A stretch of DNA of 64,000 nucleotides from Croceivirga sp. Its GTDB lineage: Bacteria > Bacteroidota > Bacteroidia > Flavobacteriales > Flavobacteriaceae. The notes under the pieces are model-generated. The model was not told the DNA's origin. It was given only the letters and a program-made list of their open reading frames with translations, and did not search any database. The stretch's first letter is position 1, and every line of letters begins with the position of its first letter. Positions 24,326 through 33,132 of this stretch are shown in pieces. The stretch is from positions 124,001-188,000 of the forward strand of contig JANQKR010000048.1 of assembly GCA_028281025.1 (NCBI GenBank), given 5' to 3'. The translations under genes and the position numbers were made by a program.

Positions 24326-24519
24326 TGTTTTAAGTAGGAAGAGCTGTAATTACGTTACGATAAAACGCTTTTTGCCTATTATCCGGTTTGGGAAAAACAC
24401 CTAGCAAAAAGGTGGAAGGCAAAACGATACCTCAAAACTGGCAGTATGTCGCCTGGGGCTTTTTTGGGATAGGTAACATTGCGGAAGTGATGCCACCAAA
24501 AGCACTCTGGACCAAGGGT

Positions 24520-24570
24520 CAAAACCCTTAGGGTTATGAATTCTGCGTTCCGATTACCTGCGCTACCGCC
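24520..24570 (-). pseudogene. tRNA-Met-like remnant
   Basis: On the minus strand this stretch matches the intact tRNA-Met at 32435-32509 through the anticodon arm (AGGGTTATGAAT on the plus strand, with CAT anticodon), the D arm (TGCG...ACCTG-x-GCTACC) and part of the acceptor stem. The T arm and 3' acceptor are lost or diverged. Such partial copies are typical remains of integrative elements that use tRNA genes as attachment sites. Confidence 0.6.
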
Positions 24571-24822
24571 CGGTTCGCCAGTCTACTTCATTTCCCATGA
24601 AATGCAAACCGGCAGGAACTCGGGACATTTAGTTCTTTAAAAAACAAGATTTAAGAGTGAGCAATAAAATGACTAAATAGTTGGATATATCCAAAGCTTT
24701 ACTCTTAAAAACCATGAAATCAACAAAAAAAACTTCTTTTTTATAAATTATTGAATTTTTCTGACCATCTACAAAAACAAACGCTTAACTTTAGGGAAGT
24801 CGCTAATTCAAAACTACTTACG

Positions 24823-25602
24823 ATGAAAAATACAATAATCCTCGGCGTACTGACTATTCTTGGATGTACGGCCCTTTATGCACAAAATACGGTACACGCC
24901 GCTTGCGAAGCAAGCGTTGTTGGGTATACCGAAACCAGGGTTCCTTCCAACTTCTTTACTTTTGCCGACCTGAAATCAACAGGTGCCCAGGGCACTACGG
25001 CCCAAATCTCCGATGTTCTGGGAAGCCCTTATCTAGTGGATGCCTTTCAAAAAGGTTCTTTGTTTTATGGGGAAGAACTTGTGGGCAACTTTTACGTTAG
25101 GTACAACGGTTTTACCAAAGAGATGGAAATCAAAAAAGGGAATTCCCCCGATGAAATAGCAAAAGTGTTGGTTGAGGATAAAAACCTAAAATTTGTTTTT
25201 GATAATCAAGATGAGTTGAAGTTTGTCGCGTTTATGGATAAAAAAGGGAATAGACATGACGAATATTTAGTGACCAAAAGCAAAGGGGACAAATATCAAC
25301 TTATGGAGAGACCCTTGGTGACCTACAAAGAGGGAAAAAAGGCTGCGAATTCCTTTATGCTTGATGTACCGAGTAAATTTGTACATCGTACCGAACTTTA
25401 TGCTTTGGACCTGGTAACCAATATTGCGAGTCAAATTCCAACTAAAAAATCCAAATTGATTGATTTTTTCGATGAAAGTGAGAAAATTCAGATTGCAGCG
25501 CTGATCAAGAAAAAATCCTTGAACATCAAAGAGGTAAATGACCTATCCCAGATATTTGATTTTGCCAACTCCATTAGTCGGGATATTGCCTTGAAGGAAT
25601 AA
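24823..25602 (+). CDS. Secreted protein of unknown function
   Basis: 259 residues from the ATG at 24823 (MKNTIILGVLTILGCTALYAQ), chosen because it starts a signal peptide; the frame from 24751 is a longer shadow. The cleavage site is probably after YAQ. The mature part (VGYTETRVPSNFFTFAD, KNLKFVFDNQDELKFVA, LVDFFDE-like segments) shows no family I recognise. A Cys within the signal region is not a good lipobox. Single gene, followed by a terminator at 25660-25688. Confidence 0.6.
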   Translation: MKNTIILGVLTILGCTALYAQNTVHAACEASVVGYTETRVPSNFFTFADLKSTGAQGTTAQISDVLGSPYLVDAFQKGSLFYGEELVGNFYVRYNGFTKEMEIKKGNSPDEIAKVLVEDKNLKFVFDNQDELKFVAFMDKKGNRHDEYLVTKSKGDKYQLMERPLVTYKEGKKAANSFMLDVPSKFVHRTELYALDLVTNIASQIPTKKSKLIDFFDESEKIQIAALIKKKSLNIKEVNDLSQIFDFANSISRDIALKE

Positions 25603-25659
25603 ATAGTCCCTGCTCTTGCCAGTAGCTAACCACTGGCGGGTAGGAATAATCGGAATGGA

Positions 25660-25688
25660 AACCACGACCGCGCGATCGTGGTTTTTTT
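25660..25688 (+). terminator. Rho-independent terminator
   Basis: AACCACGA (25660-25667) pairs with TCGTGGTT (25676-25683) around CCGCGCGA, followed by a T-run to 25688. Separates the secreted-protein gene from the metal-efflux operon. Confidence 0.8.
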
Positions 25689-25779
25689 ATGTCCCTAACC
25701 TCCTATGATTCCTTCACCCTGACCACCTGAACTACCGCTAAAAGCGGTTTATTGGATAAGAATAATGCCATAAATATTC

Positions 25780-25787
25780 TACCTTTG
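25780..25787 (+). promoter_or_regulatory. Bacteroidota -7 box TACCTTTG
   Basis: Matches TAnnTTTG and lies 6 bases before the start of the His-rich first gene of the efflux operon. A TTG at 25752-25754 is slightly further upstream than the usual -33 spacing. The very short leader makes the assignment tentative. Confidence 0.4.
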
Positions 25788-25793
25788 TAGGTG

Positions 25794-26228
25794 ATGCAAA
25801 AACACCTCAAAACAAAGGCGCTTTTTTTTCTGGGCATTTTCAGTATGTTACTGGTGCACCAGGCGGTACCGCATCAACATCATGAACTCCAAAGTGACGG
25901 GGAATGTTGTGAAATAGCCCATGATCATCACCACGACCATATTCACGCCGAATCAAACGGAGACCATCCAAAAAAAGGGTTCTTTCATTGGTTTTTGGAG
26001 GTACACATCCATACAAATTCTTTTGCAGATGTGTTTGTGCCGGAACAAGTGGCAGCAAAAAAGATTTCGGTGGACAAAGAACTGGCCAAGACCTTTCCAA
26101 CCACTGAAACCACTTTTTTTCCCTTAAAGACGGCTACCAAAAATGAAGTATGGTACCCTTCCCAGGATAAAAAGCAAAGCCCATATTCTTCGATTCCCGC
26201 ACTACGGGGTCCCCCCAGTCTAGGTTAA
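25794..26228 (+). CDS. His-rich secreted protein of the metal-efflux operon
   Basis: 144 residues from the ATG at 25794, three bases after an in-frame GTG. Signal peptide (ALFFLGIFSMLLVHQAV), then HQHHELQ and a dense cluster (AHDHHHDHIHAES) in the first third, with paired Cys (GECCE). Such segments bind Zn, Cu, Ni or Co. By position, 83 bases before the outer-membrane channel, it probably buffers or senses periplasmic metal for the pump. C-terminus PALRGPPS. No known domain. Confidence 0.65.
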   Translation: MQKHLKTKALFFLGIFSMLLVHQAVPHQHHELQSDGECCEIAHDHHHDHIHAESNGDHPKKGFFHWFLEVHIHTNSFADVFVPEQVAAKKISVDKELAKTFPTTETTFFPLKTATKNEVWYPSQDKKQSPYSSIPALRGPPSLG

Positions 26229-26311
26229 TCAATTCAGCAGCCTGTTTTTTCTCAGCAAATCAATAAGGGATTATTTATCTCCCTTTTTGATCTAACCTAA
26301 AATAGAACAAT

Positions 26312-27496
26312 ATGAACATAAGAATAGTATGCGCCATTGGCGTGTGCATGTGCTTGGGCAAGAGCTTTTCCCAATCCAATACGATGGATGGACTACTTGA
26401 CCAAATTGCACAGAACAATACCGAATTAAATGCCTATAGATCCTACATGGAAGGACAGCAGCTTCGGAATAGCAGTGATAATAATCTACCTGATTTACAG
26501 CTTTTGGGCTACTACCTGCCCTTTGGCGAGCATCAATCGGGAGATTACTCGGAGTTCGAAATCTCCCAGTCTTTTGAGTTTCCAACGATCTATGCAGCAC
26601 GTGCCAAATGGAACAACCTAAAGGCAAACCAGTTGGAAACGTCCTATACCAAAAAGCGTCAAGAGCTGCTTTTAAAGGCTAAAGAGGGATTGATCAATCT
26701 CTTTGTGCTTCAAAAGCAAAAAAGCATTGAAGCCCAGAGGAAAATTCAAAGTAAGAAGGTATATGAGCAGACACAGGAGCTGTTCAACAAAGGGCAGATA
26801 GGGATTTTGGATTTGAACAAAGCCAAAGTAGCTTGGTTACAAGAGCAGTTCGTATTGGATAGGTTGAATGTGGATATCCATACCCAAATCACATATTTAC
26901 AGGCCCTGAATGGAGGCCAACCCCTTGAGGTTGATCAGCTGCAATTGGACAATTCTATGCAATTGGAAACTTTGGAAACTATTTGGAGCGAGAAATTGGT
27001 CAATGACCCAAAGCTTTTGGAACTCTCTGCTAACGAAGCGGCTTCCCTCCAGTATGTAACATTGGAGAAAAATAAGGTTTTGCCCAATATCATCCTGGGT
27101 TACAATTACCAGGGGGTCATGGGGGACAACTTTTCCGGGGTATACGGCGGCCTTTCCATCCCCTTATGGAGTAGCCGTAACAAGGTCAAGGCTGCACAGG
27201 CCAACCACAAATACCAAAAGTCCACCTCACAAGTGGCAAAATCCGTACTGTACACCCAATTCCAGCGGGATTATGATCAGTACCAGCTACTTTTCGATAA
27301 ATACCACGAATACCAAGGGACCATGGCCCACCTGAATAGTGAAGAACTGCTGTTCAAGGCTTACCATCTGGGGGAATATTCCTTTCTGGAATACTATATG
27401 GAGGTTCAGTTCTATCGAAATGCAATGGACGAAATGCTACAAATGGAAAAACAATTGCAGTTGCTACAAGCACAATTATTAATGCATCAGTTATAA
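26312..27496 (+). CDS. TolC-family outer-membrane channel of heavy-metal efflux
   Basis: 394 residues. Signal peptide (IVCAIGVCMCLGKSFSQ), then long amphipathic helices and strand pairs in two repeats typical of outer membrane efflux proteins (NTELNAYRSYMEGQQL, GQIGILDLNKAKVAWLQE, and LGYNYQGVMGDNFSG strands). Forms the outer-membrane duct of the tripartite pump with the adaptor at 27781 and the RND protein at 29299. Same strand, with 14 bases to the next gene: one operon. Confidence 0.88.
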   Translation: MNIRIVCAIGVCMCLGKSFSQSNTMDGLLDQIAQNNTELNAYRSYMEGQQLRNSSDNNLPDLQLLGYYLPFGEHQSGDYSEFEISQSFEFPTIYAARAKWNNLKANQLETSYTKKRQELLLKAKEGLINLFVLQKQKSIEAQRKIQSKKVYEQTQELFNKGQIGILDLNKAKVAWLQEQFVLDRLNVDIHTQITYLQALNGGQPLEVDQLQLDNSMQLETLETIWSEKLVNDPKLLELSANEAASLQYVTLEKNKVLPNIILGYNYQGVMGDNFSGVYGGLSIPLWSSRNKVKAAQANHKYQKSTSQVAKSVLYTQFQRDYDQYQLLFDKYHEYQGTMAHLNSEELLFKAYHLGEYSFLEYYMEVQFYRNAMDEMLQMEKQLQLLQAQLLMHQL

Positions 27497-27510
27497 CGAT
27501 TTAAAAAACA

Positions 27511-27771
27511 ATGAAGATGAAGACCGTATCGAACCTAATTATAACATCAATACTAATAGTAGCAGTAATCCTTGGCGGATGTCGCGAAACCAAAAAGGGA
27601 CATGGCCACGCACATGGCGACCATGGACATTCACACGACGAAGGTTCCGATCATTCCCATGGGCATGAAGAGGTCGAACAGGAAGAATTTACAATTGATA
27701 AGGATTCCCTTAAAACTGAGAAGAAAACCCATACCCATGAAAATGGTGAAGAACACCATGGTCATAATTAA
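27511..27771 (+). CDS. Small His-rich lipoprotein
   Basis: 86 residues with signal peptide and lipobox (VAVILGGCRET), then HGHAHGDHGHSHDEGSDHSHGHE and a second cluster at the C-terminus (THTHENGEEHHGHN). Plainly a periplasmic metal-binding protein; metal identity cannot be told from the sequence. It lies between the channel and adaptor genes (14 and 9 bases), so it is co-expressed with the pump and may deliver or store metal. Confidence 0.7.
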   Translation: MKMKTVSNLIITSILIVAVILGGCRETKKGHGHAHGDHGHSHDEGSDHSHGHEEVEQEEFTIDKDSLKTEKKTHTHENGEEHHGHN

Positions 27772-27780
27772 AACAAAACA

Positions 27781-29286
27781 ATGAAACGATATTTGATAAT
27801 TGTACTTGCCCTTGCCGTATTGGCCTGTAAGCAAAATACGGAACCCGGACACGCCCACAATCCCGATGGAAGCCATATCGGTGATGGGACACCAAGGTTG
27901 GATTATACCATATGGACGGACAAAACTGAACTTTTTGTGAAATTTCCTGCGCTAATTGTTGGGCAACCAAGCAAATTCGCCGCTCATTTTACGGTAATGG
28001 ACAAACACCAACCCGTAAAAGAGGGTTCAGTGACGGTAAGTTTGATAAAGGAGGGAAAGGGTATCCGTACCTCAGTTGATGCCCCTTCATCACCAGGAAT
28101 CTTTTCTCCCGTTCTGAAACCCAAGGAAGCCGGGTTACAACAATTGGTATTTGAGCTTTCCACACCGCGTTATACCGATAGGATTGTGATTGAAAACATG
28201 ATGGTGTATTCGAGTATGGAGGAGGCTAAGAAAGCTATTGTCCCATCGCGGGAAGAACCCCCCATTTCCTTTTTAAAGGAGCAGGCATGGAAAATAAACT
28301 TTCAAACGGCACCTGTGGTGAAAGGTAAGGTGTATGATGTGGTTCACACTTCAGGGGTTTGGCAACCTGCACAGGGTTCGGTCAAGACCATGGTTGCAAC
28401 AACCAACGGAACGGTGACCATGCCAGTCACCAACCTTACGGAGGGAATGGAAGTGGAACGGGGTCAATTGCTAATGGGTGTAAGTAGCCGAGGCTTGGCA
28501 TCCGATAATTTGAGTGCTCAGATAACCAAAGCAAAAGCCAATTTCGACCAAGCTACTTCAGAATACAATAGAAAAAAGGAGCTCTACGAAAGTAAGATCA
28601 TCCCCAAATCAGAGTTTGAAAAGGTAGAGAGCAGTTACGCCATTGCTAAAGCTGAGTATCAGAGCCTGTCCACAAATGTATCCGGGGGCAACAAACAGAT
28701 AAGGGCACCCTTTAACGGGTTTGTGAAATCCTTGAAGGTTTCCAATGGTGAATATGTTGAACAGGGTATGCCCATGGTCAGCATTGGTTCCCATCAATCC
28801 AAAATCCTCAAATCCCAATTGGCACCAAACCAAGCTCTCACGACTGAAAATATAAGAGAGTTGTGGTATCAATCCGAAAGTGGTCAATGGAGGGACCTAG
28901 CGGACTCCGGTGGGGAAATCCTTTCTGTTTCCAAAGATGTTGAGCATAACAATCCGCTCATTTCAATTTATGCCAAGGTAAATGATGTGATCGGATTGCC
29001 CGATGGTAGCCTGACCCAAGTTCAGATTGCCCTGGGCGATGGAAAACAAACCACATTGGTACCGGAATCGGCCTTGTTGGAAGATTATGGTAGCTATTCC
29101 GTAATCGTACAGCTCTCCGGCGAAAGCTTTGAAAGACGTCCCATCAGCATTGGGAAACGGAATGGTAAAAGTGTGGAGGTACGCAATGGATTGCAGGTAG
29201 GTGAGGTTGTGGTTACCTCGGGTGCATATCAGGTTAAAATGGCGTCCATGTCAGGTGCAACCCCTGCACACGGACACGAACACTAG
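27781..29286 (+). CDS. RND efflux periplasmic adaptor subunit (CusB/CzcB-like)
   Basis: 501 residues. Lipoprotein start (IIVLALAVLACKQN), a short His motif (GHAHNPDGSH) right after the lipid Cys, an extra N-terminal beta domain (about 35-160), then the adaptor core: barrel-sandwich GTVTMPVTNL, coiled-coil hairpin at about 245-300 (AKANFDQATSEYNRKKELYE), lipoyl half RAPFNGFVKSLKV, and a C-terminal membrane-proximal domain ending in HGHEH. Bridges the pump and channel and may hand metal to the pump. The long N-terminal extension is typical of heavy-metal adaptors. Confidence 0.88.
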   Translation: MKRYLIIVLALAVLACKQNTEPGHAHNPDGSHIGDGTPRLDYTIWTDKTELFVKFPALIVGQPSKFAAHFTVMDKHQPVKEGSVTVSLIKEGKGIRTSVDAPSSPGIFSPVLKPKEAGLQQLVFELSTPRYTDRIVIENMMVYSSMEEAKKAIVPSREEPPISFLKEQAWKINFQTAPVVKGKVYDVVHTSGVWQPAQGSVKTMVATTNGTVTMPVTNLTEGMEVERGQLLMGVSSRGLASDNLSAQITKAKANFDQATSEYNRKKELYESKIIPKSEFEKVESSYAIAKAEYQSLSTNVSGGNKQIRAPFNGFVKSLKVSNGEYVEQGMPMVSIGSHQSKILKSQLAPNQALTTENIRELWYQSESGQWRDLADSGGEILSVSKDVEHNNPLISIYAKVNDVIGLPDGSLTQVQIALGDGKQTTLVPESALLEDYGSYSVIVQLSGESFERRPISIGKRNGKSVEVRNGLQVGEVVVTSGAYQVKMASMSGATPAHGHEH

Positions 29287-29298
29287 AAAGTATATCCT

Positions 29299-32200
29299 AT
29301 GCTAAACAAAATATTGAATTTTTCCCTTAAGAATAGATTGTTCATTCTATTGGGGGCAGCAGTACTGAGCATGTTGGGGGTGTATCACACCAGGACGATG
29401 AACATTGATGTTTTCCCTGATTTGACGGCCCCCACAGTGACCATTTTGACCGAAGCCCACGGCATGGAATCCGAAGAAGTGGAAAAATTGGTTACCTATC
29501 CGTTGGAAACCGCCTTGAACGGTTCGCCAAACGTTAGGCGTATCCGTTCTTCGTCAGCAGCGGGCATTTCCATTGTTTGGATAGAGTTCGAATGGGGCAC
29601 GGACATCTATAGGGCGCGACAGGTCGTGAGCGAACGCATCCCGATGGTGCGTGAAAACCTTCCCGAAGGGGTTGGAACACCGACCATGGCGCCAATTTCA
29701 TCCATCATGGGAGAAATCATGCTCTTAGCGGTGACTTCGGATAGCTTGTCCCCTATGGACCTGCGGACACTTTCCGATTGGACGATACGGCCCCGTCTAA
29801 AAGCTATTAGCGGTATCGCCAACGTAGTGGTCATTGGGGGCGAGTACAAACAATATCAGGTGTTTGCCAATCCTGAAAAGTTAAGGTATTACAACATAAG
29901 TCTTTCGGAATTGGCGGATCATGTAAGGGAAGCCAATGTAAATGCTCCAGGTGGAGTCATCAATCAATATGGCAATCAATACGTTATAAAGGGAAGTGGC
30001 AGAGCGTATTCCTTGGAGGATTTGGAAGAGGCGGTTGTAAAGGAAATCAATGGAAAATCCGTCAAAATAAAGGATGTGGCCACGGTACAGCTTGGGCCAT
30101 CCGATAAGATTGGAGATGGTTCATTGAATGGTAATCCATCGGTTATCCTTACCCTGTCCAAACAACCTGATGTCAACACGTTAAAGTTGACCAATAAACT
30201 GGACCTCGCCATCGGGGATTTGCAGAAAACCCTCCCTAAAGGTGTGGAAATCAAAAGCCATATTTTCAGGCAAGCGGACTTTATAAAGGCTTCTATCGGA
30301 AATCTTAACCAAACGCTTCTGGAGGGGGCTTTCTTTGTGGTCATCGTACTGCTCGTTTTCTTTATGAATTGGCGCACTACGGTCATCTCATTATTGGCCA
30401 TTCCCATTTCCCTTTTGGTGTCCACCATTATTTTAAAATGGTTGGGCTATACCATCAATACGATGAGCTTGGGAGGCATGGCCATTGCCATTGGAGTGTT
30501 GGTGGATGATGCCATTATCGACGTGGAAAATGTGTACAAACGCTTACGGGAAAACATTCGTAGACCTAAAGCAGAAAGGCAATCGATGATCAAGGTGGTC
30601 AGGGATGCATCCATCGAAATCCGTAGCTCCATTATCATAGCCACGCTGATCATTATTGTATCCTTTGTTCCCCTGTTCTTTTTAAGTGGCATGGAAGGTA
30701 GGTTGTTGAAACCGCTGGGAATTGCATTTGTGACCTCCGTACTGACTTCACTGGTGGTGGCGGTAACGGTTACGCCGGTACTTTGTTCCTACCTCCTTAA
30801 CAATGAAAAATTGCTCAATAAACAGGCAGGAGGCACCAAAGTGGAACAATGGCTGCAAAAACACTATGCCAACTTGTTGGGCAAGGCTATTAAAATGCCG
30901 AAAACCATAATTACCGTAACCGTTTTGGTATTTGTTTTGAGCTTGGCCTTGGCAACCCAATTGGGCAGAAGCTTTTTGCCAGAGTTCAACGAAGGCTCAT
31001 TGGTCATTAGTGTTGTAGGTCCACCGGGAATGTCTTTGGAAGAAAGTAATAAGACAGGGAAGCTGGTGGAAAACCTGCTCTTGGAAATGCCGGAAGTAAG
31101 TGTTGTGACGCGCAGAACGGGCCGTGCGGAATTGGACGAACATGCACAAGGGGTGAACGCAGCGGAAATTGACGCACCCTTTGTTCTGGAAGATAAGACC
31201 AAAGAGGAATTTTTTGAAGAGGTCCGAAACAAATTGGGCGTTGTTCCCGGGGTGAACATTACACTTGGCCAACCCATCGCCCACCGAATTGACCATATGC
31301 TTTCGGGGACAAGGGCCAATATCGCCATCAAAATATTTGGCCCAGACCTGCAACGTTTGTTTGAATTGGGCAAGCAAATAGAGCAGAACATCAGGGTTAT
31401 TGATGGATTGGCGGACGTGGCGGTCGATCAACAGATTGAAGTACCACAGATACGCATCAGGCCTAAACGTCAGATTTTGGCAGCATATGGGATGACCATA
31501 GGCAATTTGATGGAACAGATCGATATTGCCTATGCAGGAGAAAAAGTAGGCAGCATTTACGAAGGGCAACGGTATTTCGACCTAGTGGTGCGCTATGAAA
31601 AACCGTTCCGTGATAACATCGAAAAAATCAAAAGTACACTTATACATTTGCCCAACGAGGGGCAGACCGTTTTGGGCGAACTGGCGACCGTAAGCTCCGT
31701 AAGCAGTCCAAATAGCATAGGTCGTGAAGATGTACAACGCAAAATAGTGGTGGCGGCAAACGTACAAGGGAGGGACTTGAGGGGTGCCGTCAATGAAATT
31801 GAAGAAGTGGTGAGCACCTCCATTGGACTGCCCGAAGGGTACCGTATTCAGTATGGTGGTCAATTCGAGAGCGAATCAAAGGCTTCACAACTTTTGTTGA
31901 TCACGTCCCTATTGGCCATTGGGGCAATATTTCTGTTGCTGTACTACGAGTTCAAAAATGTCAGACTGGCATTTGTGGTACTGCTCAATCTTCCACTGGC
32001 TTTGATTGGCGGAATCCTCATCGTTTTTTTTACTTCGGGAATCGTTAGCATAGCAGCCACAATTGGTTTTATCAGTCTATTCGGTATAGCTACGCGCAAC
32101 GGTATTTTATTGGTTTCCCGATACGAGGATCTGTATGCCGAAGGAAAGACAGGGCTTGATCTGATCAGAGTAGGGGCATTGGATAGATTAAACCCGATTC

Positions 32201-32385
32201 TGATGACCGCCTTTACCACTGGTTTGGCGTTGATTCCTTTAGCGTTGAAAGGAGGTCAACCGGGGAGTGAGATACAAAGCCCAATGGCGGTGGTCATTCT
32301 TGGGGGCTTAATTTCAGCTACTGTTTTGAATTTAATGGTAATTCCCTGTATCTATATGATAACAATTAATAGGGCTGAAAATTGA
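29299..32385 (+). CDS. Heavy-metal RND efflux permease (CusA/CzcA family)
   Basis: 1028 residues, twelve predicted membrane helices with two large periplasmic loops. Begins MLNKILNFSLKNRLFILLG, with DVFPDLTAPTVTILTEAHG typical of HME-RND pumps. The proton-relay helix reads VLVDDAIIDVENVYKRL with Asp403, Asp404, Asp408 and Glu410. Metal specificity cannot be read off with certainty: the CzcA motif DFG at the start of that helix is absent (AIAIG as in CusA-like), whereas the methionine ladder of CusA cannot be confirmed by eye. Exports metal ions driven by the proton gradient. Confidence 0.9.
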   Translation: MLNKILNFSLKNRLFILLGAAVLSMLGVYHTRTMNIDVFPDLTAPTVTILTEAHGMESEEVEKLVTYPLETALNGSPNVRRIRSSSAAGISIVWIEFEWGTDIYRARQVVSERIPMVRENLPEGVGTPTMAPISSIMGEIMLLAVTSDSLSPMDLRTLSDWTIRPRLKAISGIANVVVIGGEYKQYQVFANPEKLRYYNISLSELADHVREANVNAPGGVINQYGNQYVIKGSGRAYSLEDLEEAVVKEINGKSVKIKDVATVQLGPSDKIGDGSLNGNPSVILTLSKQPDVNTLKLTNKLDLAIGDLQKTLPKGVEIKSHIFRQADFIKASIGNLNQTLLEGAFFVVIVLLVFFMNWRTTVISLLAIPISLLVSTIILKWLGYTINTMSLGGMAIAIGVLVDDAIIDVENVYKRLRENIRRPKAERQSMIKVVRDASIEIRSSIIIATLIIIVSFVPLFFLSGMEGRLLKPLGIAFVTSVLTSLVVAVTVTPVLCSYLLNNEKLLNKQAGGTKVEQWLQKHYANLLGKAIKMPKTIITVTVLVFVLSLALATQLGRSFLPEFNEGSLVISVVGPPGMSLEESNKTGKLVENLLLEMPEVSVVTRRTGRAELDEHAQGVNAAEIDAPFVLEDKTKEEFFEEVRNKLGVVPGVNITLGQPIAHRIDHMLSGTRANIAIKIFGPDLQRLFELGKQIEQNIRVIDGLADVAVDQQIEVPQIRIRPKRQILAAYGMTIGNLMEQIDIAYAGEKVGSIYEGQRYFDLVVRYEKPFRDNIEKIKSTLIHLPNEGQTVLGELATVSSVSSPNSIGREDVQRKIVVAANVQGRDLRGAVNEIEEVVSTSIGLPEGYRIQYGGQFESESKASQLLLITSLLAIGAIFLLLYYEFKNVRLAFVVLLNLPLALIGGILIVFFTSGIVSIAATIGFISLFGIATRNGILLVSRYEDLYAEGKTGLDLIRVGALDRLNPILMTAFTTGLALIPLALKGGQPGSEIQSPMAVVILGGLISATVLNLMVIPCIYMITINRAEN

Positions 32386-32400
32386 TGTTGTACGAAAATA

Positions 32401-32428
32401 AAAAACCCAAGACCTAAATCTTGGGTTT
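32401..32428. terminator. Bidirectional terminator
   Basis: AAAACCCAAGA (32401-32411) and TCTTGGGTTTT (32418-32428) are perfect complements around CCTAAA with T-runs on both strands. Ends the efflux operon on the plus strand and the tRNA transcript on the minus strand. Confidence 0.9.
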
Positions 32429-32434
32429 TTCTTC

Positions 32435-32509
32435 GTAGCGAGAGGGAGACTTGAACTCCCGACCTCAGGGTTATGAATCCTGCGCTCTAACCACCTGAGC
32501 TACCTCGCC
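32435..32509 (-). tRNA. tRNA-Met (CAT anticodon)
   Basis: Read on the minus strand: acceptor GGCGAGG pairs with TCTCGCT through two G-T pairs, D arm GCTC...GAGC, anticodon stem CAGGA with loop TTCATAA, T arm GGGAG-TTCAAGT-CTCCC and discriminator A. No CCA is encoded. CAT could also be an Ile tRNA modified at C34, but the stem sequences fit the elongator Met tRNA of Flavobacteriia. Confidence 0.9.
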
Positions 32510-32703
32510 GGATTGAATTGATATATGCCACTTTATACAGTTTGCGGACCTGTCCACCGCAGCAAATGCCCAAGCATTTTGCAAAGGCGGGTGCAAATAT
32601 ACTGGTTAATTTCTGCTCCTTCAAAATTCAGGATTATTTTATTAGTTGTAATTTATTTTTTTATATTACCGGAATATATCAATTCAATAAAACAGCGTAG
32701 CGC

Positions 32704-33087
32704 ATGAGCGATAAAACTAAGTTCGAGATGGAGTTTGTTATACAATCGTCCCCCCAACTGCTCTATAATTACATTTCCACTCCTTCCGGCCTTTCGGAAT
32801 GGTTTGCGGACAATGTAAATTCAAGGGGCGAACTGTTCACCTTCATTTGGGATGGGGCAGAGGAGAACGCCAAATTGCTCAAGCGAAAAAGTGATGAATT
32901 TGTGCGTTTTTCCTGGGAGGAGAATGACGATTCGACCTATTTCGAAATGCGCATTATTGTTGATGAAATCACTAAGGATGTTTCCCTGTTTATCTCCGAT
33001 TTTGCCGAAGAGGACGAAATGGACGAAGTAAAAATGCTTTGGCGTAATCAAATCGCGGATCTAAAACAGGTTTTGGGATCTAAATAA
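32704..33087 (+). CDS. START-like domain protein
   Basis: 127 residues, a small cytoplasmic protein of the SRPBCC/AHSA1 helix-grip fold (FVIQSSPQLLYNYISTPSGL, EWFADNVNSRGELFTF). A recurrent single-copy protein in Bacteroidota placed just before a class IV aminotransferase, as here. Ligand and role not known. C-terminal helix MLWRNQIADLKQVLG is part of the fold. Confidence 0.8.
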   Translation: MSDKTKFEMEFVIQSSPQLLYNYISTPSGLSEWFADNVNSRGELFTFIWDGAEENAKLLKRKSDEFVRFSWEENDDSTYFEMRIIVDEITKDVSLFISDFAEEDEMDEVKMLWRNQIADLKQVLGSK

Positions 33088-33103
33088 TCCAATCTCCACA
33101 TAT

Positions 33104-33111
33104 TATCTTTG
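33104..33111 (+). promoter_or_regulatory. Bacteroidota -7 box TATCTTTG
   Basis: Perfect TAnnTTTG match 21 bases before the aminotransferase start. No strong TTG at the ideal -33 distance was seen. Confidence 0.45.
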
Positions 33112-33132
33112 CGCACTTTAAAGGATACTTTG

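Larger units (their letters stand above)
24000..24822. other. Long intergenic region with a tRNA-like remnant
   Basis: No supported gene. Holds paired direct repeat copy D (24297-24325), the tRNA-Met-like fragment (24520-24570), and a stem-loop CCGGTT (24571-24576) / AACCGG (24608-24613) with the inner pair CATTTC/GAAATG. A stop-free frame of about 56 codons near 24361-24530 has no start codon and no recognisable similarity. Confidence 0.5.

Noticed and set aside
24361-24530. Stop-free frame of about 56 codons (KKVEGKTIPQNWQYVAWGFF)
   Set aside because: No start codon or ribosome site, and no family recognised; it runs into the tRNA-like fragment.
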